This document shows positions 29,020-37,116 of a stretch of DNA of 64,000 bases, piece after piece. Position numbers and translations under genes: made by a program. Position 1 is the first letter of the stretch. The number at the start of each line of letters is the position of its first letter. This stretch comes from Candidatus Nitrotoga sp. HW29 (GTDB lineage: Bacteria > Pseudomonadota > Gammaproteobacteria > Burkholderiales > Gallionellaceae): assembly GCF_924101635.2 (NCBI RefSeq), contig NZ_CAKMAA020000007.1, positions 1 to 64,000 of the forward strand, given 5' to 3'. The notes under the pieces are model-generated. The model was not told the DNA's origin, did no database searches, and saw only the letters and a program-made list of their open reading frames with translations.

Positions 29020-31584
29020 TTAAATCATTTGTCTCCCAAGCCAACCTCGAACTGACTGACGCTGTCTTGCCAAACCTTTACTCAAATTACGCCACAGACT
29101 ACGATAACCCTTGAATCCGAAGATGGCGATTTCTTTGAAACTCTGTAGTGGGCGATCCACGTCTTGCCCGTCCGACCAATTGCGCCAAGCATCGGCCCGG
29201 GCAAAAGTACACTGAACCAAATTTGCTTCCTGCTCGATGCTCAAATTATCGAACTGAACGCCGAGCTTGTTGCCATGACTGGCAATTACCCTTGCAGGAA
29301 AGGCGAACTCCACTTCACCATACCAAAGTGAAACCCAAACCCGTTCTTGTACCGGCAAGGCAAATTCGCGATCGAGTAACAGACCAAGTCCAGTCATGGA
29401 ATAGTCTTCTGTACGACACATTTTTGTACTCCCATCCATAAAATGCAATGCAACAGGCAAGTTGGAAGTCACTCGGTGAGATACGCGCACCTGCCTGGCT
29501 TCAGTTGCTACGCCAATAGCTGCGCCCAATATCAGAAGGTTATAGGCTGTCCAGGCCAGATTGAGCAACACGGTTCCCATCTCAAACGTGTTCCAGAAAA
29601 AAAACCGCCCCAGACCGATGGTCAATCCGACAATATTAAGGGCAGCTAGCACAATATATGGCTTGGAAATAGTCCAGTCGAAGAAGGAGTGCTCAATCAA
29701 GCCGCCTTTAGCTGTAACATTGAATTTTCCGGCTTTCGGATTAAAGATAGCAACAGCTGTAGGCAGGATGATGTACCAGGCCAAAACGGATTCATATACC
29801 TCGGCCCAAAACGAGTGCCGATGTGTCCCCTGAATGTGTGCATTAGCCAAATTGGCCTGCAACATATGCGGCAGCACGTAAAGGGCAAGCATAGCGGCCG
29901 CCGCACTGATTATATGAACTTCAAAATAAAGATAGGTCAGAGGGGCCGTCAGAAAAATAAGACGCGGAATGCCGTAGAAAAAATGCAGCATCGCGTTACT
30001 GTAACAAATGCGTTGAAAGAAACTCAACCCCTTACCCAGAAATGGATTATCGATTCTGAAAATCTGCGCCATACCCCGCGCCCAGCGAATACGCTGCCCA
30101 ATGTGGCTGGAGAGGCTTTCGGTAGCCAGCCCTGCTGCCAGGGGAATATTAATATAAGCAGTGGTATAGCCAAGTCGATGGAGTTTAAGGGCGGTGTGGG
30201 CATCTTCGGTCACCGTTTCCACGGCGACCCCCCCTACCTCTTCGAGTGGTCCCCGACGTATCACCGCACAAGAACCACAGAAAAAAGTGGCATTCCAGAA
30301 ATCGTTACCGTCCTGGATCAAGCCATAGAACAATGCCCCCTCGTTAGGAACACGGCGGAAAGTACCGAGGTTGCGCTCAAAAGTGTCGGGAGAAAAAAAG
30401 TGATGAGGCGTCTGCAGCATGGCGCAACGCTTATCTTTGAAAAACCAGCCCATTGTAGACCGCAGAAAGGAATTGGTAGGTAGATGGTCGCAATCAAAAA
30501 TGGCCACGTATTCACCGTGGGTCAATTTTAGCGCATGGTTCAGATTACCCGCCTTGGCATGAGCGTTATCGGGTCGAATAATGTAACCCACGCCGGCTTC
30601 CTTGGCAAAGCGGCGAAACTCATCCCGTCGTCCATCGTCAAGAATATAAATATTGAGCTTATCACTGGGCCAGTCTATCCCCTTGGCTGCAAGAACCGTC
30701 GGCTCCAACACCTTAAGCGGTTCGTTGTAGGTAGGAATAAAGACATCAACACTGGGCCACAGGGAAGTATCCAATGGCAGGCTCAAGGTTTGCCGTTTAA
30801 GCGGCCAGGCATTCTGGATGTAGCCAAGCAGAAGTACCAGCCAAGTGTATATCTCAGCAAGCAGTAAACCAATGGCAAGAAAAGTCTCCCAGCCGGAATC
30901 CAGCGGGATGGTCTGGGTCAATCGCCACCAGCCATAACGACATGAAGCGAGCACTGAAAGAGCGATCAATATCAGAGCGGGCAGATTACCGGGAATACGC
31001 CGCACAAATAAGGCAACTCCCCACAAGATAATAAGGAATAAAAACTGTCCAAACCAGGTAAAGGGAGTAGTGACTATCAGCCAAAAAAAGAATGTTGAAA
31101 ATAAAACCAATACCCACAATAACCAAGGCTTTTTAAAAGACGAAGTCTCCAGCCAGCCTTCCAAGCGATGACCAACAGCCTCGTGGTCCACTGCCGGCAG
31201 AAAAGAAAGTAGCTGCTGCCAAAGCCAACTCAGGGCTCGCACGCCTGCCAGTACCATCCACTCGACTGATAAAAACAATAGACCGATCGTGTTAACCGTC
31301 AACGTTAAAAAGGTACGCCAAACGGAGGTTTCAGTGCGTGCGGCGTTGCCCGGAGGGATAATAAATAAATATAACAACCACTGCCAGACATTACGCTTGT
31401 CAATCACACCCAGTTTTTCAGCTAGCCAGTCCAGCGGGTCAGAGCGCGTATCAACCTGTGGATGAGTCAATTCAGTCAGTTCATCAGCATTCGGCAACCA
31501 GAACAGTCGTTTCAGCCATAGACTTGGTTGATCTGGTCGAAACACACCCAGATGACGAGCAACCCAGAGGACAATCGGGCGCAT
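29020..31584 (-). CDS. bcsA: Cellulose synthase catalytic subunit BcsA (UDP-forming)
   Basis: About 854 residues. Inner-membrane GT2 synthase adding glucose from UDP-glucose to the growing chain. The catalytic set is complete: DDG (about 316), DCDH (about 364), FFCGS acceptor loop (about 434), TED (about 459) and QRIRW (about 497). A C-terminal PilZ domain carries RVSHR (RxxxR) and DYSMTG (DxSxxG), so it should be activated by cyclic di-GMP. The ATG at 31584 overlaps the bcsQ stop by one base (TGATG); the TTG three bases upstream is less likely. It is separated from its partner bcsB. Confidence 0.95.
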   Translation of the reverse strand: MRPIVLWVARHLGVFRPDQPSLWLKRLFWLPNADELTELTHPQVDTRSDPLDWLAEKLGVIDKRNVWQWLLYLFIIPPGNAARTETSVWRTFLTLTVNTIGLLFLSVEWMVLAGVRALSWLWQQLLSFLPAVDHEAVGHRLEGWLETSSFKKPWLLWVLVLFSTFFFWLIVTTPFTWFGQFLFLIILWGVALFVRRIPGNLPALILIALSVLASCRYGWWRLTQTIPLDSGWETFLAIGLLLAEIYTWLVLLLGYIQNAWPLKRQTLSLPLDTSLWPSVDVFIPTYNEPLKVLEPTVLAAKGIDWPSDKLNIYILDDGRRDEFRRFAKEAGVGYIIRPDNAHAKAGNLNHALKLTHGEYVAIFDCDHLPTNSFLRSTMGWFFKDKRCAMLQTPHHFFSPDTFERNLGTFRRVPNEGALFYGLIQDGNDFWNATFFCGSCAVIRRGPLEEVGGVAVETVTEDAHTALKLHRLGYTTAYINIPLAAGLATESLSSHIGQRIRWARGMAQIFRIDNPFLGKGLSFFQRICYSNAMLHFFYGIPRLIFLTAPLTYLYFEVHIISAAAAMLALYVLPHMLQANLANAHIQGTHRHSFWAEVYESVLAWYIILPTAVAIFNPKAGKFNVTAKGGLIEHSFFDWTISKPYIVLAALNIVGLTIGLGRFFFWNTFEMGTVLLNLAWTAYNLLILGAAIGVATEARQVRVSHRVTSNLPVALHFMDGSTKMCRTEDYSMTGLGLLLDREFALPVQERVWVSLWYGEVEFAFPARVIASHGNKLGVQFDNLSIEQEANLVQCTFARADAWRNWSDGQDVDRPLQSFKEIAIFGFKGYRSLWRNLSKGLARQRQSVRGWLGRQMI

Positions 31585-32357
31585 CAAACTTGCACCCTTC
31601 CGTCGAGGCTGCTTGCAGGCCCGACAAGCAGCCAGTTGAGCAAGCCGTTCAAATCATGAGCGACCAAAGAATCCGGGCTTAAGCTCTGTAAGTTCATTGA
31701 ATTTGCAACAGCACGGGGAATCGCTTCATCTCGATGCACCGGATAAGGAAAGAGTCGCATTTGTAAAGTTGACCGAAATCGTGCCAATAGATCGCTCTGC
31801 ACTGCCCGGGTGCTATCCAAACCATTTACCACATAGATGAGCTGACTCTCTGGAGCGCACCGGGATAGCGTCGTTTCCACCGCTGGTAGCAAAGCCAGGG
31901 AACGAACATCTGGCGCCAGCACAGCAAGCACCAGATCTGCTGCAACCATGGCCTGGCGTACAAAAGGAGAGGGTAACCGAGGCGTATCCATTAATAGAAA
32001 AGCCCCTGACGGATAATCAATCTGAGCGATACATTTCTTGAGCCACTCGGGTTCTGCACGCAGGTGTTGCTCAAAAGTGACCAAGCTAGCTTCATTAGCC
32101 CGGCCAAATGGCAAACAAACCACTTCGTTTGAATTGACAAGCGCACTCTTGCCAAATTCTTTTCCTGTTAAAAAATCTGGCAGCAGCCCGCCTAGGCTAG
32201 CTTCATCACTACCAAGCAACGTGGATAATAGATTTTGAGGATCGAAATCCAAAGCCAGGGCCGCAATTTCACGCTGGGCTAGCAAGGTGGCCAAACTAGC
32301 CGTCAGGGTGGATCGTCCTACCCCGCCTGCAGCTGAAACAATGGCAATTTTGAACAT
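31584..32357 (-). CDS. bcsQ: Cellulose biosynthesis MinD/ParA-like ATPase BcsQ
   Basis: A 257-residue SIMIBI ATPase. The deviant Walker A is SAAGGVGRSTL at about residues 8-18, Walker A' is LDFDPQN, and the switch segment is LLMDTPRLP. In enterobacteria BcsQ with BcsR and BcsE helps place and activate the synthase at the pole or membrane. No bcsR is found here; the small gene before bcsQ resembles bcsF instead. The start is 3 bases after the bcsF stop, with bcsA overlapping its end. Confidence 0.88.
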   Translation of the reverse strand: MFKIAIVSAAGGVGRSTLTASLATLLAQREIAALALDFDPQNLLSTLLGSDEASLGGLLPDFLTGKEFGKSALVNSNEVVCLPFGRANEASLVTFEQHLRAEPEWLKKCIAQIDYPSGAFLLMDTPRLPSPFVRQAMVAADLVLAVLAPDVRSLALLPAVETTLSRCAPESQLIYVVNGLDSTRAVQSDLLARFRSTLQMRLFPYPVHRDEAIPRAVANSMNLQSLSPDSLVAHDLNGLLNWLLVGPASSLDGRVQV

Positions 32358-32360
32358 ATA

Positions 32361-32534
32361 TCAGTCCCTCGCACCGGGCACCCGTTCGGTATGACCTGGC
32401 TTATAGGGCACGATGCAACGCAAATGCCAACGCAAGAACAGGCGCCGTAGCAGCCGGTACTTCAGTACATAATAGGCAACTGCAGCTAACAGTACGCCTG
32501 AGAGGAGGGACAATATAAAGTTTTTAAGCATCAT
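32361..32534 (-). CDS. bcsF: Small membrane protein BcsF
   Basis: A 57-residue frame found by translating the bcsE-bcsQ gap. It starts ATG at 32534, sharing one base with the bcsE stop (TGATG), and stops 3 bases before bcsQ. One N-terminal membrane helix (FILSLLSGVLLAAVAYYVL) is followed by an arginine-rich segment (KYRLLRRLFLRWHLR) and a short tail, which is the BcsF layout. BcsF binds BcsE and recruits it and BcsG to the membrane. The call rests on topology, size and position between bcsE and the synthase genes, and not on strong sequence conservation. Confidence 0.75.
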   Translation of the reverse strand: MMLKNFILSLLSGVLLAAVAYYVLKYRLLRRLFLRWHLRCIVPYKPGHTERVPGARD

Positions 32535-34339
32535 CAAAGAATTTGTTCAAACGAAGTAGAAAGCATGTCCGTCGTTGCACGCCGCGGCAAAGGAGAAGGT
32601 CGCATGGTACGGTGCTTGTCCACTGGGCATGTCAACTTAACCTCAGTGATTTCAACCGATGAAGACGGAGAAATTTGTCTCACTTGCTTTCGGAGGCCAG
32701 TTGTTGCGGTCGAACGCTTGGCTCTGTCTTCCAGAATCGGCAAATCGGCTTGCAGGACTAATGAATAATCGAACATAGGCGAGTTTTCGTTGCTTCGCCG
32801 CAACTGACCTACAGATTCCAAAATCAACTCTGGTGTCGGCTCAATAATATGGGAAGAAAACAGCTCCGTTACCGGCACGGAAAAAAGACGATCGAGAGTC
32901 GAATCTACATCCGACTCTCGGCAAGCAAACAAAAACAAATAAATACTATTCTGATCGGCGGTAAAAATATCGCCGAGCCTTCGCGCATGGCAAGCCTGAA
33001 GCGCATCCAGTTGTGCTACCCTGGACAGAATTGGAAGACGTACCAGACTATGACTCAGATCAATACGTTCGGAACGTTTGAGCATTGCCTCCACTTCGCG
33101 ACAAAAAGTGAACGGCGATAGGTAACCCGCAATCCGATTCGGCTCAGCGGCCTGCACAGCAAGAAGATATTCATTCTCAACCGGGCGGCTGAATACCTGG
33201 TCAGAGATATCATTTATAACTTGCACTACACGAGAAAATGGAATTTCCTTGTACACCATCAAGTTGATCCCCAAACGAAAAAGCATCAACTCGTTGTTGT
33301 AACGAAGCTTATTGGTAGTTTCTCGTACAACAATTTTCAGGGAACGGGGATGGGACGAGCGCATGCGATGGACAAATCGCGATAGCGCTTCAAACTCCTG
33401 GTCACCATCCGCATGCAACAGGATAGTAGCAGCCACCGCACTATCACAGGCCACTTCCATATCAGACAGATCACTTACTACCGTCCATTCTGCGGGCACA
33501 CCTTTAACACCCGCCACGGTAGCTGCTGTCGCGATGACTCGTCTCTGATCAGGCGCATAAAAAACCACCTGTTCTCCGGCATCTATTTCAACACCATCCA
33601 CACTCAAAGACTTATCCTGTACGGGCAATTTCAAGCCAAACTGCCGATGCACACTTTTATCCTGTCCCGCCCACCGTTCAACCGTTAACAAACCAGCTCC
33701 GCAATCCGCATCCAATACAGCGAGATTGGGCACCAATTCCGGCAAAGTTCGCAGCAATGGCAAAAAACCACGAGCCCCTTTAATATCTTTGATTATTAGC
33801 AAAATAGGCGCATGATGATCTGCAGCCCATGCCTTCCAGGCTTGCCACTGTTTGACAAATAGATCCTGGTTCTGCCAATCAAAAATCGCCTGGCCCTCCT
33901 GAACCAGCAAAGTGTGTTGTGCTGTCACGCCGCAAACACCAATCTCATCAAAAAAACGATTAACACCCAATCGTCTGATGATCTCGACACAATCATCGGT
34001 CACACGAAAAAAAATAAGTGCTCCAGAATTGTCTGGACCGGAAGTATCGAGACTACGGGCGAACTGATCCATAAATTTCCGGCCTGTCTCTCCCGATGCC
34101 AAGATAGACAACGGCCCTGCCTGTCTGAAATTGCGTGCTGACGAAAGTGCACAACACTGCCCCAGCACCTCGTCCCGCACCAACAAAACGCTTACCAAAC
34201 CAGCGCCGCACAGGCCTACATCGGCAGGTAACCCAGACACTCCCAAGTGGGTCTGATCAATCGCGTCTTTCCTCAAAGTACTATCTTTACGCAATAAACG
34301 CATGATCGAAGACACGAATCGCCCGAACATATTCATCAT
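32534..34339 (-). CDS. bcsE: Cyclic-di-GMP-binding cellulose regulator BcsE
   Basis: About 601 residues with a degenerate receiver/REC-like middle and a C-terminal GIL domain. BcsE binds cyclic di-GMP and boosts the synthase. The GIL-type segment VRETTNKLRYNNELMLFR lies near residue 350; where E. coli BcsE has an RxxD motif, this protein appears to read RYNN, so ligand binding by this site may differ (my alignment by eye). Start: the ATG at 34339 overlaps the dgkA TAA by one base and has GAGG just upstream; a start at 34354 is possible. The protein is followed immediately by bcsF. Confidence 0.8.
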   Translation of the reverse strand: MMNMFGRFVSSIMRLLRKDSTLRKDAIDQTHLGVSGLPADVGLCGAGLVSVLLVRDEVLGQCCALSSARNFRQAGPLSILASGETGRKFMDQFARSLDTSGPDNSGALIFFRVTDDCVEIIRRLGVNRFFDEIGVCGVTAQHTLLVQEGQAIFDWQNQDLFVKQWQAWKAWAADHHAPILLIIKDIKGARGFLPLLRTLPELVPNLAVLDADCGAGLLTVERWAGQDKSVHRQFGLKLPVQDKSLSVDGVEIDAGEQVVFYAPDQRRVIATAATVAGVKGVPAEWTVVSDLSDMEVACDSAVAATILLHADGDQEFEALSRFVHRMRSSHPRSLKIVVRETTNKLRYNNELMLFRLGINLMVYKEIPFSRVVQVINDISDQVFSRPVENEYLLAVQAAEPNRIAGYLSPFTFCREVEAMLKRSERIDLSHSLVRLPILSRVAQLDALQACHARRLGDIFTADQNSIYLFLFACRESDVDSTLDRLFSVPVTELFSSHIIEPTPELILESVGQLRRSNENSPMFDYSLVLQADLPILEDRAKRSTATTGLRKQVRQISPSSSVEITEVKLTCPVDKHRTMRPSPLPRRATTDMLSTSFEQIL

Positions 34340-34731
34340 TACCTCAAGGGCCATAAAATCATGGCCCAAATCAAAATGGCGTTCATCAGTGCCAACAAAA
34401 CAGCAGCGCTACCCATGTCCTTTGCTTTCTTGGCCAATGGATGGATATCCAGTGATATCCGATCCACGACAGCTTCAATGGACGAGTTGATCATTTCCAC
34501 CATTAACACCAGCATAACGCTCGCCACCAACAGCACCCGCTGAGTCACGTCCACCGGCACCATGAAGGCCACCGGCACAAGAACAATGGCGAAAATAGCT
34601 TCCTGACGAAAAGCGGACTCATCTCGCCATGCGAGAAATAATCCAGACAGCGAATAACGCAGGGCATTCACCAATCGACGCAACCCGGAAGTTTTGTGGG
34701 GATTCGCATTTGTCATGTTTACAAATTTCAC
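34339..34731 (-). CDS. dgkA: Diacylglycerol kinase DgkA
   Basis: A 130-residue prokaryotic-type DAG kinase with three membrane helices. Family segments are clear: FRQE in the first part, the EMINSSIEAVVDRIS motif with its catalytic glutamates, and KKAKDMGSAAV. It recycles diacylglycerol to phosphatidic acid. It leads the leftward bcs operon and overlaps bcsE by one base. The link makes sense, because phosphoethanolamine transfer by BcsG from phosphatidylethanolamine releases diacylglycerol, which this enzyme would remove. Confidence 0.93.
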   Translation of the reverse strand: MKFVNMTNANPHKTSGLRRLVNALRYSLSGLFLAWRDESAFRQEAIFAIVLVPVAFMVPVDVTQRVLLVASVMLVLMVEMINSSIEAVVDRISLDIHPLAKKAKDMGSAAVLLALMNAILIWAMILWPLR

Positions 34732-35226
34732 GCTACCGATTCAACTTCGAAGTAAAACACTCGATAGTCTAATACATCGTTTTTAATAGAATGATTATTT
34801 CCTCATTAATCCCAAGATAGAACCCGCTCACGATGAGGTCACAAATAACACCAAGACCGTACTGCATATGTACAGGAAATTGAATTTTAATGAATTTATT
34901 AACCACACACTCAATCTGACCAACATTTATCCCTATCATTAAGCACTGTCAATTAAGCATTGACAAACGATTAAGGGAAACATAACCAATTACACGAACA
35001 CCACCCAGTTAAATTTTGCCTATGTCATACCGACCATATTTCTTGAGTATTTGATCTACCGTCGTTTCCTTAAATCATCGGCTAATTTAATCAAAGCTTG
35101 AGACAACATCTAGCGTAGACCACCCAACAAATTGGTCGAAATCCTGGGTAGGCTTTGCTTCTCAAGCCCAAATATTGCTGAAAAATATACAGAAACATGG
35201 TGAATTTTTATTCGATGAATAAAGCA

Positions 35227-35302
35227 CCCCGCAGCAAGCTACGGGGTATTAACTACGCTTTTCAAGCCGCTGGCTTTCAACCAGCCTTCGCTCCAAGGAG
35301 CG
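35227..35302 (+). repeat. Cluster of three hairpins, mobile-element-end-like
   Basis: Three consecutive hairpins: CCCCG...CGGGG (35227-35246, inner AGC/GCT pairing with one mismatch), GCTGG...CCAGC (35269-35285) and CGCTCC-AA-GGAGCG (35289-35302), followed by GGGAATTGAACCC. They are far richer in GC than the surrounding DNA. Such imperfect hairpin ends resemble those of IS200/IS605-type elements or their non-autonomous derivatives. No transposase is attached, so it would be a solitary remnant or a small non-autonomous element. Confidence 0.45.
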
Positions 35303-35401
35303 GGGAATTGAACCCGTAGAGATTAAAGATATTTAAAAAAACAGAAACCGCACAAAAAATGATATGCCATTTCCTAATTGCTTGAATCATACTATTTATC
35401 A

Positions 35402-35420
35402 TACAATGATAATCATTCTC
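35402..35420 (+). promoter_or_regulatory. Fur box upstream of the FecI-type sigma gene
   Basis: The 19 bases contain AATGATAATCATT, identical to the 13-base core of the E. coli Fur consensus (GATAATGATAATCATTATC); mismatches are confined to the flanks. It ends 27 bases before the sigma-factor ATG, overlapping the probable promoter. Iron-loaded Fur should therefore repress the sigma-regulator-receptor unit. Confidence 0.85.
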
Positions 35421-35447
35421 ATAAAAATCTGAAACAATCCAGTACTC

Positions 35448-35954
35448 ATGACAACGGCAGATACTATGTCTCATGAAATTGAATCACTCTACAGTAGTCA
35501 TCATAGTTGGCTCTGCGGGTGGCTACGCAAAAAACTGGGCGCACACTGTGACGCGGTTGATTTTGCACACGACACTTTTCTGCGTATTCTTACTTCACGC
35601 GACCTATTTTGTATCCGCGAGCCGCGCGCTTATCTCGCCACGGTCGCAGGCGGATTAGTCGCACATCATTATCGCCGGCGCGCCATTGAAAAAGCCTATC
35701 TGGATGCACTGACCAACTTGCCAGAGCCGGAAACGCCTTCTCCGGAATATAGCGCTATTTTGTTGGAAACATTGATTGAAATTGATCAATTACTCGACAA
35801 TTTGCCCCTGAAAGCACGTCGAGCGTTCTTGCTGGCGCAACTCGAAGGTTTGACTTATGCGGAAATTGCTCAGCAATTGGGTGTATCCGTCAGCATGGTC
35901 AAACAATATATGTTGCGAGCTACACACCAGTGCTATTTTTCGCGCTCGCTCTAA
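35448..35954 (+). CDS. FecI-type ECF sigma factor
   Basis: A 168-residue ECF sigma-70 protein of the iron-starvation (FecI) group. Region 2 is seen in DAVDFAHDTFLRIL with PRAYLATVAGGLVAHHYRRR, and region 4 in ARRAFLLAQLEGLTYAEIAQQLGVSVSMVKQYM, quoted as the helix-turn-helix area near residues 118-150. It directs transcription of the neighbouring receptor when that receptor senses its siderophore. ATG at 35448, or 35466, are both possible. It lies 27 bases after the Fur box and 4 bases before the FecR-type gene. Confidence 0.9.
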   Translation: MTTADTMSHEIESLYSSHHSWLCGWLRKKLGAHCDAVDFAHDTFLRILTSRDLFCIREPRAYLATVAGGLVAHHYRRRAIEKAYLDALTNLPEPETPSPEYSAILLETLIEIDQLLDNLPLKARRAFLLAQLEGLTYAEIAQQLGVSVSMVKQYMLRATHQCYFSRSL

Positions 35955-35958
35955 GGCC

Positions 35959-36984
35959 ATGGCCAGCAAGAATACGATTAGTTCTGCTGCTATGCTTAAA
36001 CAAGCCCCTGCTTTTGCGGAGGATGGATTACCATTCAATACTCATGTTGCCCAACAGGCTTCAGAATGGCTAGTCTTGCTAATTTCCGGTACTGCCACCG
36101 ATGAAGATCGCCATGCCTGGGAACAGTGGCGCAACGCCGACCCAGAGCATGGTCGTGCTTGGCGTCACATTGAAAATATCAATCAACGTCTTCACGGCAT
36201 ACCAACTGATATTGTCCTCAAAACTTTAGCTCCCAATGCCCTGCGAAATCGCCGTCGCTTTATTAAGGCACTCACTGTAGTGCTCTTGGCCAGTGGAACA
36301 GGATTGCTCGTCCGACAGGAAACACCCTGGCGTGCATGGACTGCCGACTATCGAACCGGTACCGGTGAACAGCGCAAGCTTACGCTAATAGACGGCACAC
36401 TCATTGTGCTCAATACCACTAGCGCCATTGATGTCGATTACAGCGACACGTTAAGATTAATACAGCTGCGCACTGGTGAAATGTTTATTACCACTGCTCA
36501 GGATAAGCCAACGGCAACATTGATGCGACCTTTCGTTGTTGAAACCGCAGAAGGTACGGTACGTGCGCTCGGCACGCGTTTCGTTATCCGGCAAGAAGAC
36601 GACCGCAGCCATGTGGCCGTATATGAAGGCGCGGTTGAAATTACACCTTTTGATGCCCGCGATCAAAAGATCGTCGTGCCCGCCGGACAAGCACTCAGCT
36701 TTACCCGTCACACCAGGGATACCTTTTTACCAGCCGATGAAAATGCTATCGCCTGGACCGACGGCATGATCGTCGCCGAAAAAATACGCTTGGGCGACTT
36801 TATCGACAGCCTGCGCCGTTATCGAAATGGATATCTGATCTGCGATCCGGCAGCGGCGAATCTGCTCGTTTCCGGCGTTTTTCCATTGAAAGATACGGAC
36901 AGTGTCTTGGCATCGCTCACTGATTCGCTGCCAGTCAGCATCCATTATCGAACCCGATTCTGGGCGACCGTAGTACACAAGTGA
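35959..36984 (+). CDS. FecR-type anti-sigma/sigma regulator
   Basis: About 341 residues starting at ATG 35959. An N-terminal DUF4880-like cytoplasmic segment (ASEWLVLLISGTATDEDRHAWEQW), one membrane helix (about 100-116), then a periplasmic FecR domain (GEQRKLTLIDGTLIVLNTTSAIDVDY) and the secretin/TonB short-domain contact region. It passes the signal from the receptor's STN domain to the sigma factor. A reading frame beginning at 35857 is extended into the sigma gene and is not used. The receptor gene follows after 132 bases. Confidence 0.88.
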   Translation: MASKNTISSAAMLKQAPAFAEDGLPFNTHVAQQASEWLVLLISGTATDEDRHAWEQWRNADPEHGRAWRHIENINQRLHGIPTDIVLKTLAPNALRNRRRFIKALTVVLLASGTGLLVRQETPWRAWTADYRTGTGEQRKLTLIDGTLIVLNTTSAIDVDYSDTLRLIQLRTGEMFITTAQDKPTATLMRPFVVETAEGTVRALGTRFVIRQEDDRSHVAVYEGAVEITPFDARDQKIVVPAGQALSFTRHTRDTFLPADENAIAWTDGMIVAEKIRLGDFIDSLRRYRNGYLICDPAAANLLVSGVFPLKDTDSVLASLTDSLPVSIHYRTRFWATVVHK

Positions 36985-37116
36985 CAAAACCCTCTCATAA
37001 AAATTATTTTAAATAATTACTGTCCTTTTTTCCATTTCAAGTGGCCTACCAAATAAGTCACTGCCAACAGCAGTGCACACATTCGTACCACTTACAAAAT
37101 TTGGACAGAGGAAACA

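Larger units (their letters stand above)
34732..35447. other. Intergenic region between dgkA and the sigma-factor gene
   Basis: About 715 AT-rich bases between divergent operons. No supported gene. It holds the divergent promoters, a cluster of three hairpins (35227-35302) and a Fur box (35402-35420). Confidence 0.6.

Noticed and set aside
29689-30483. A 264-residue plus-strand frame inside bcsA
   Set aside because: Antisense to the catalytic core of bcsA; its codons mirror the conserved DCD, TED and QRIRW region.
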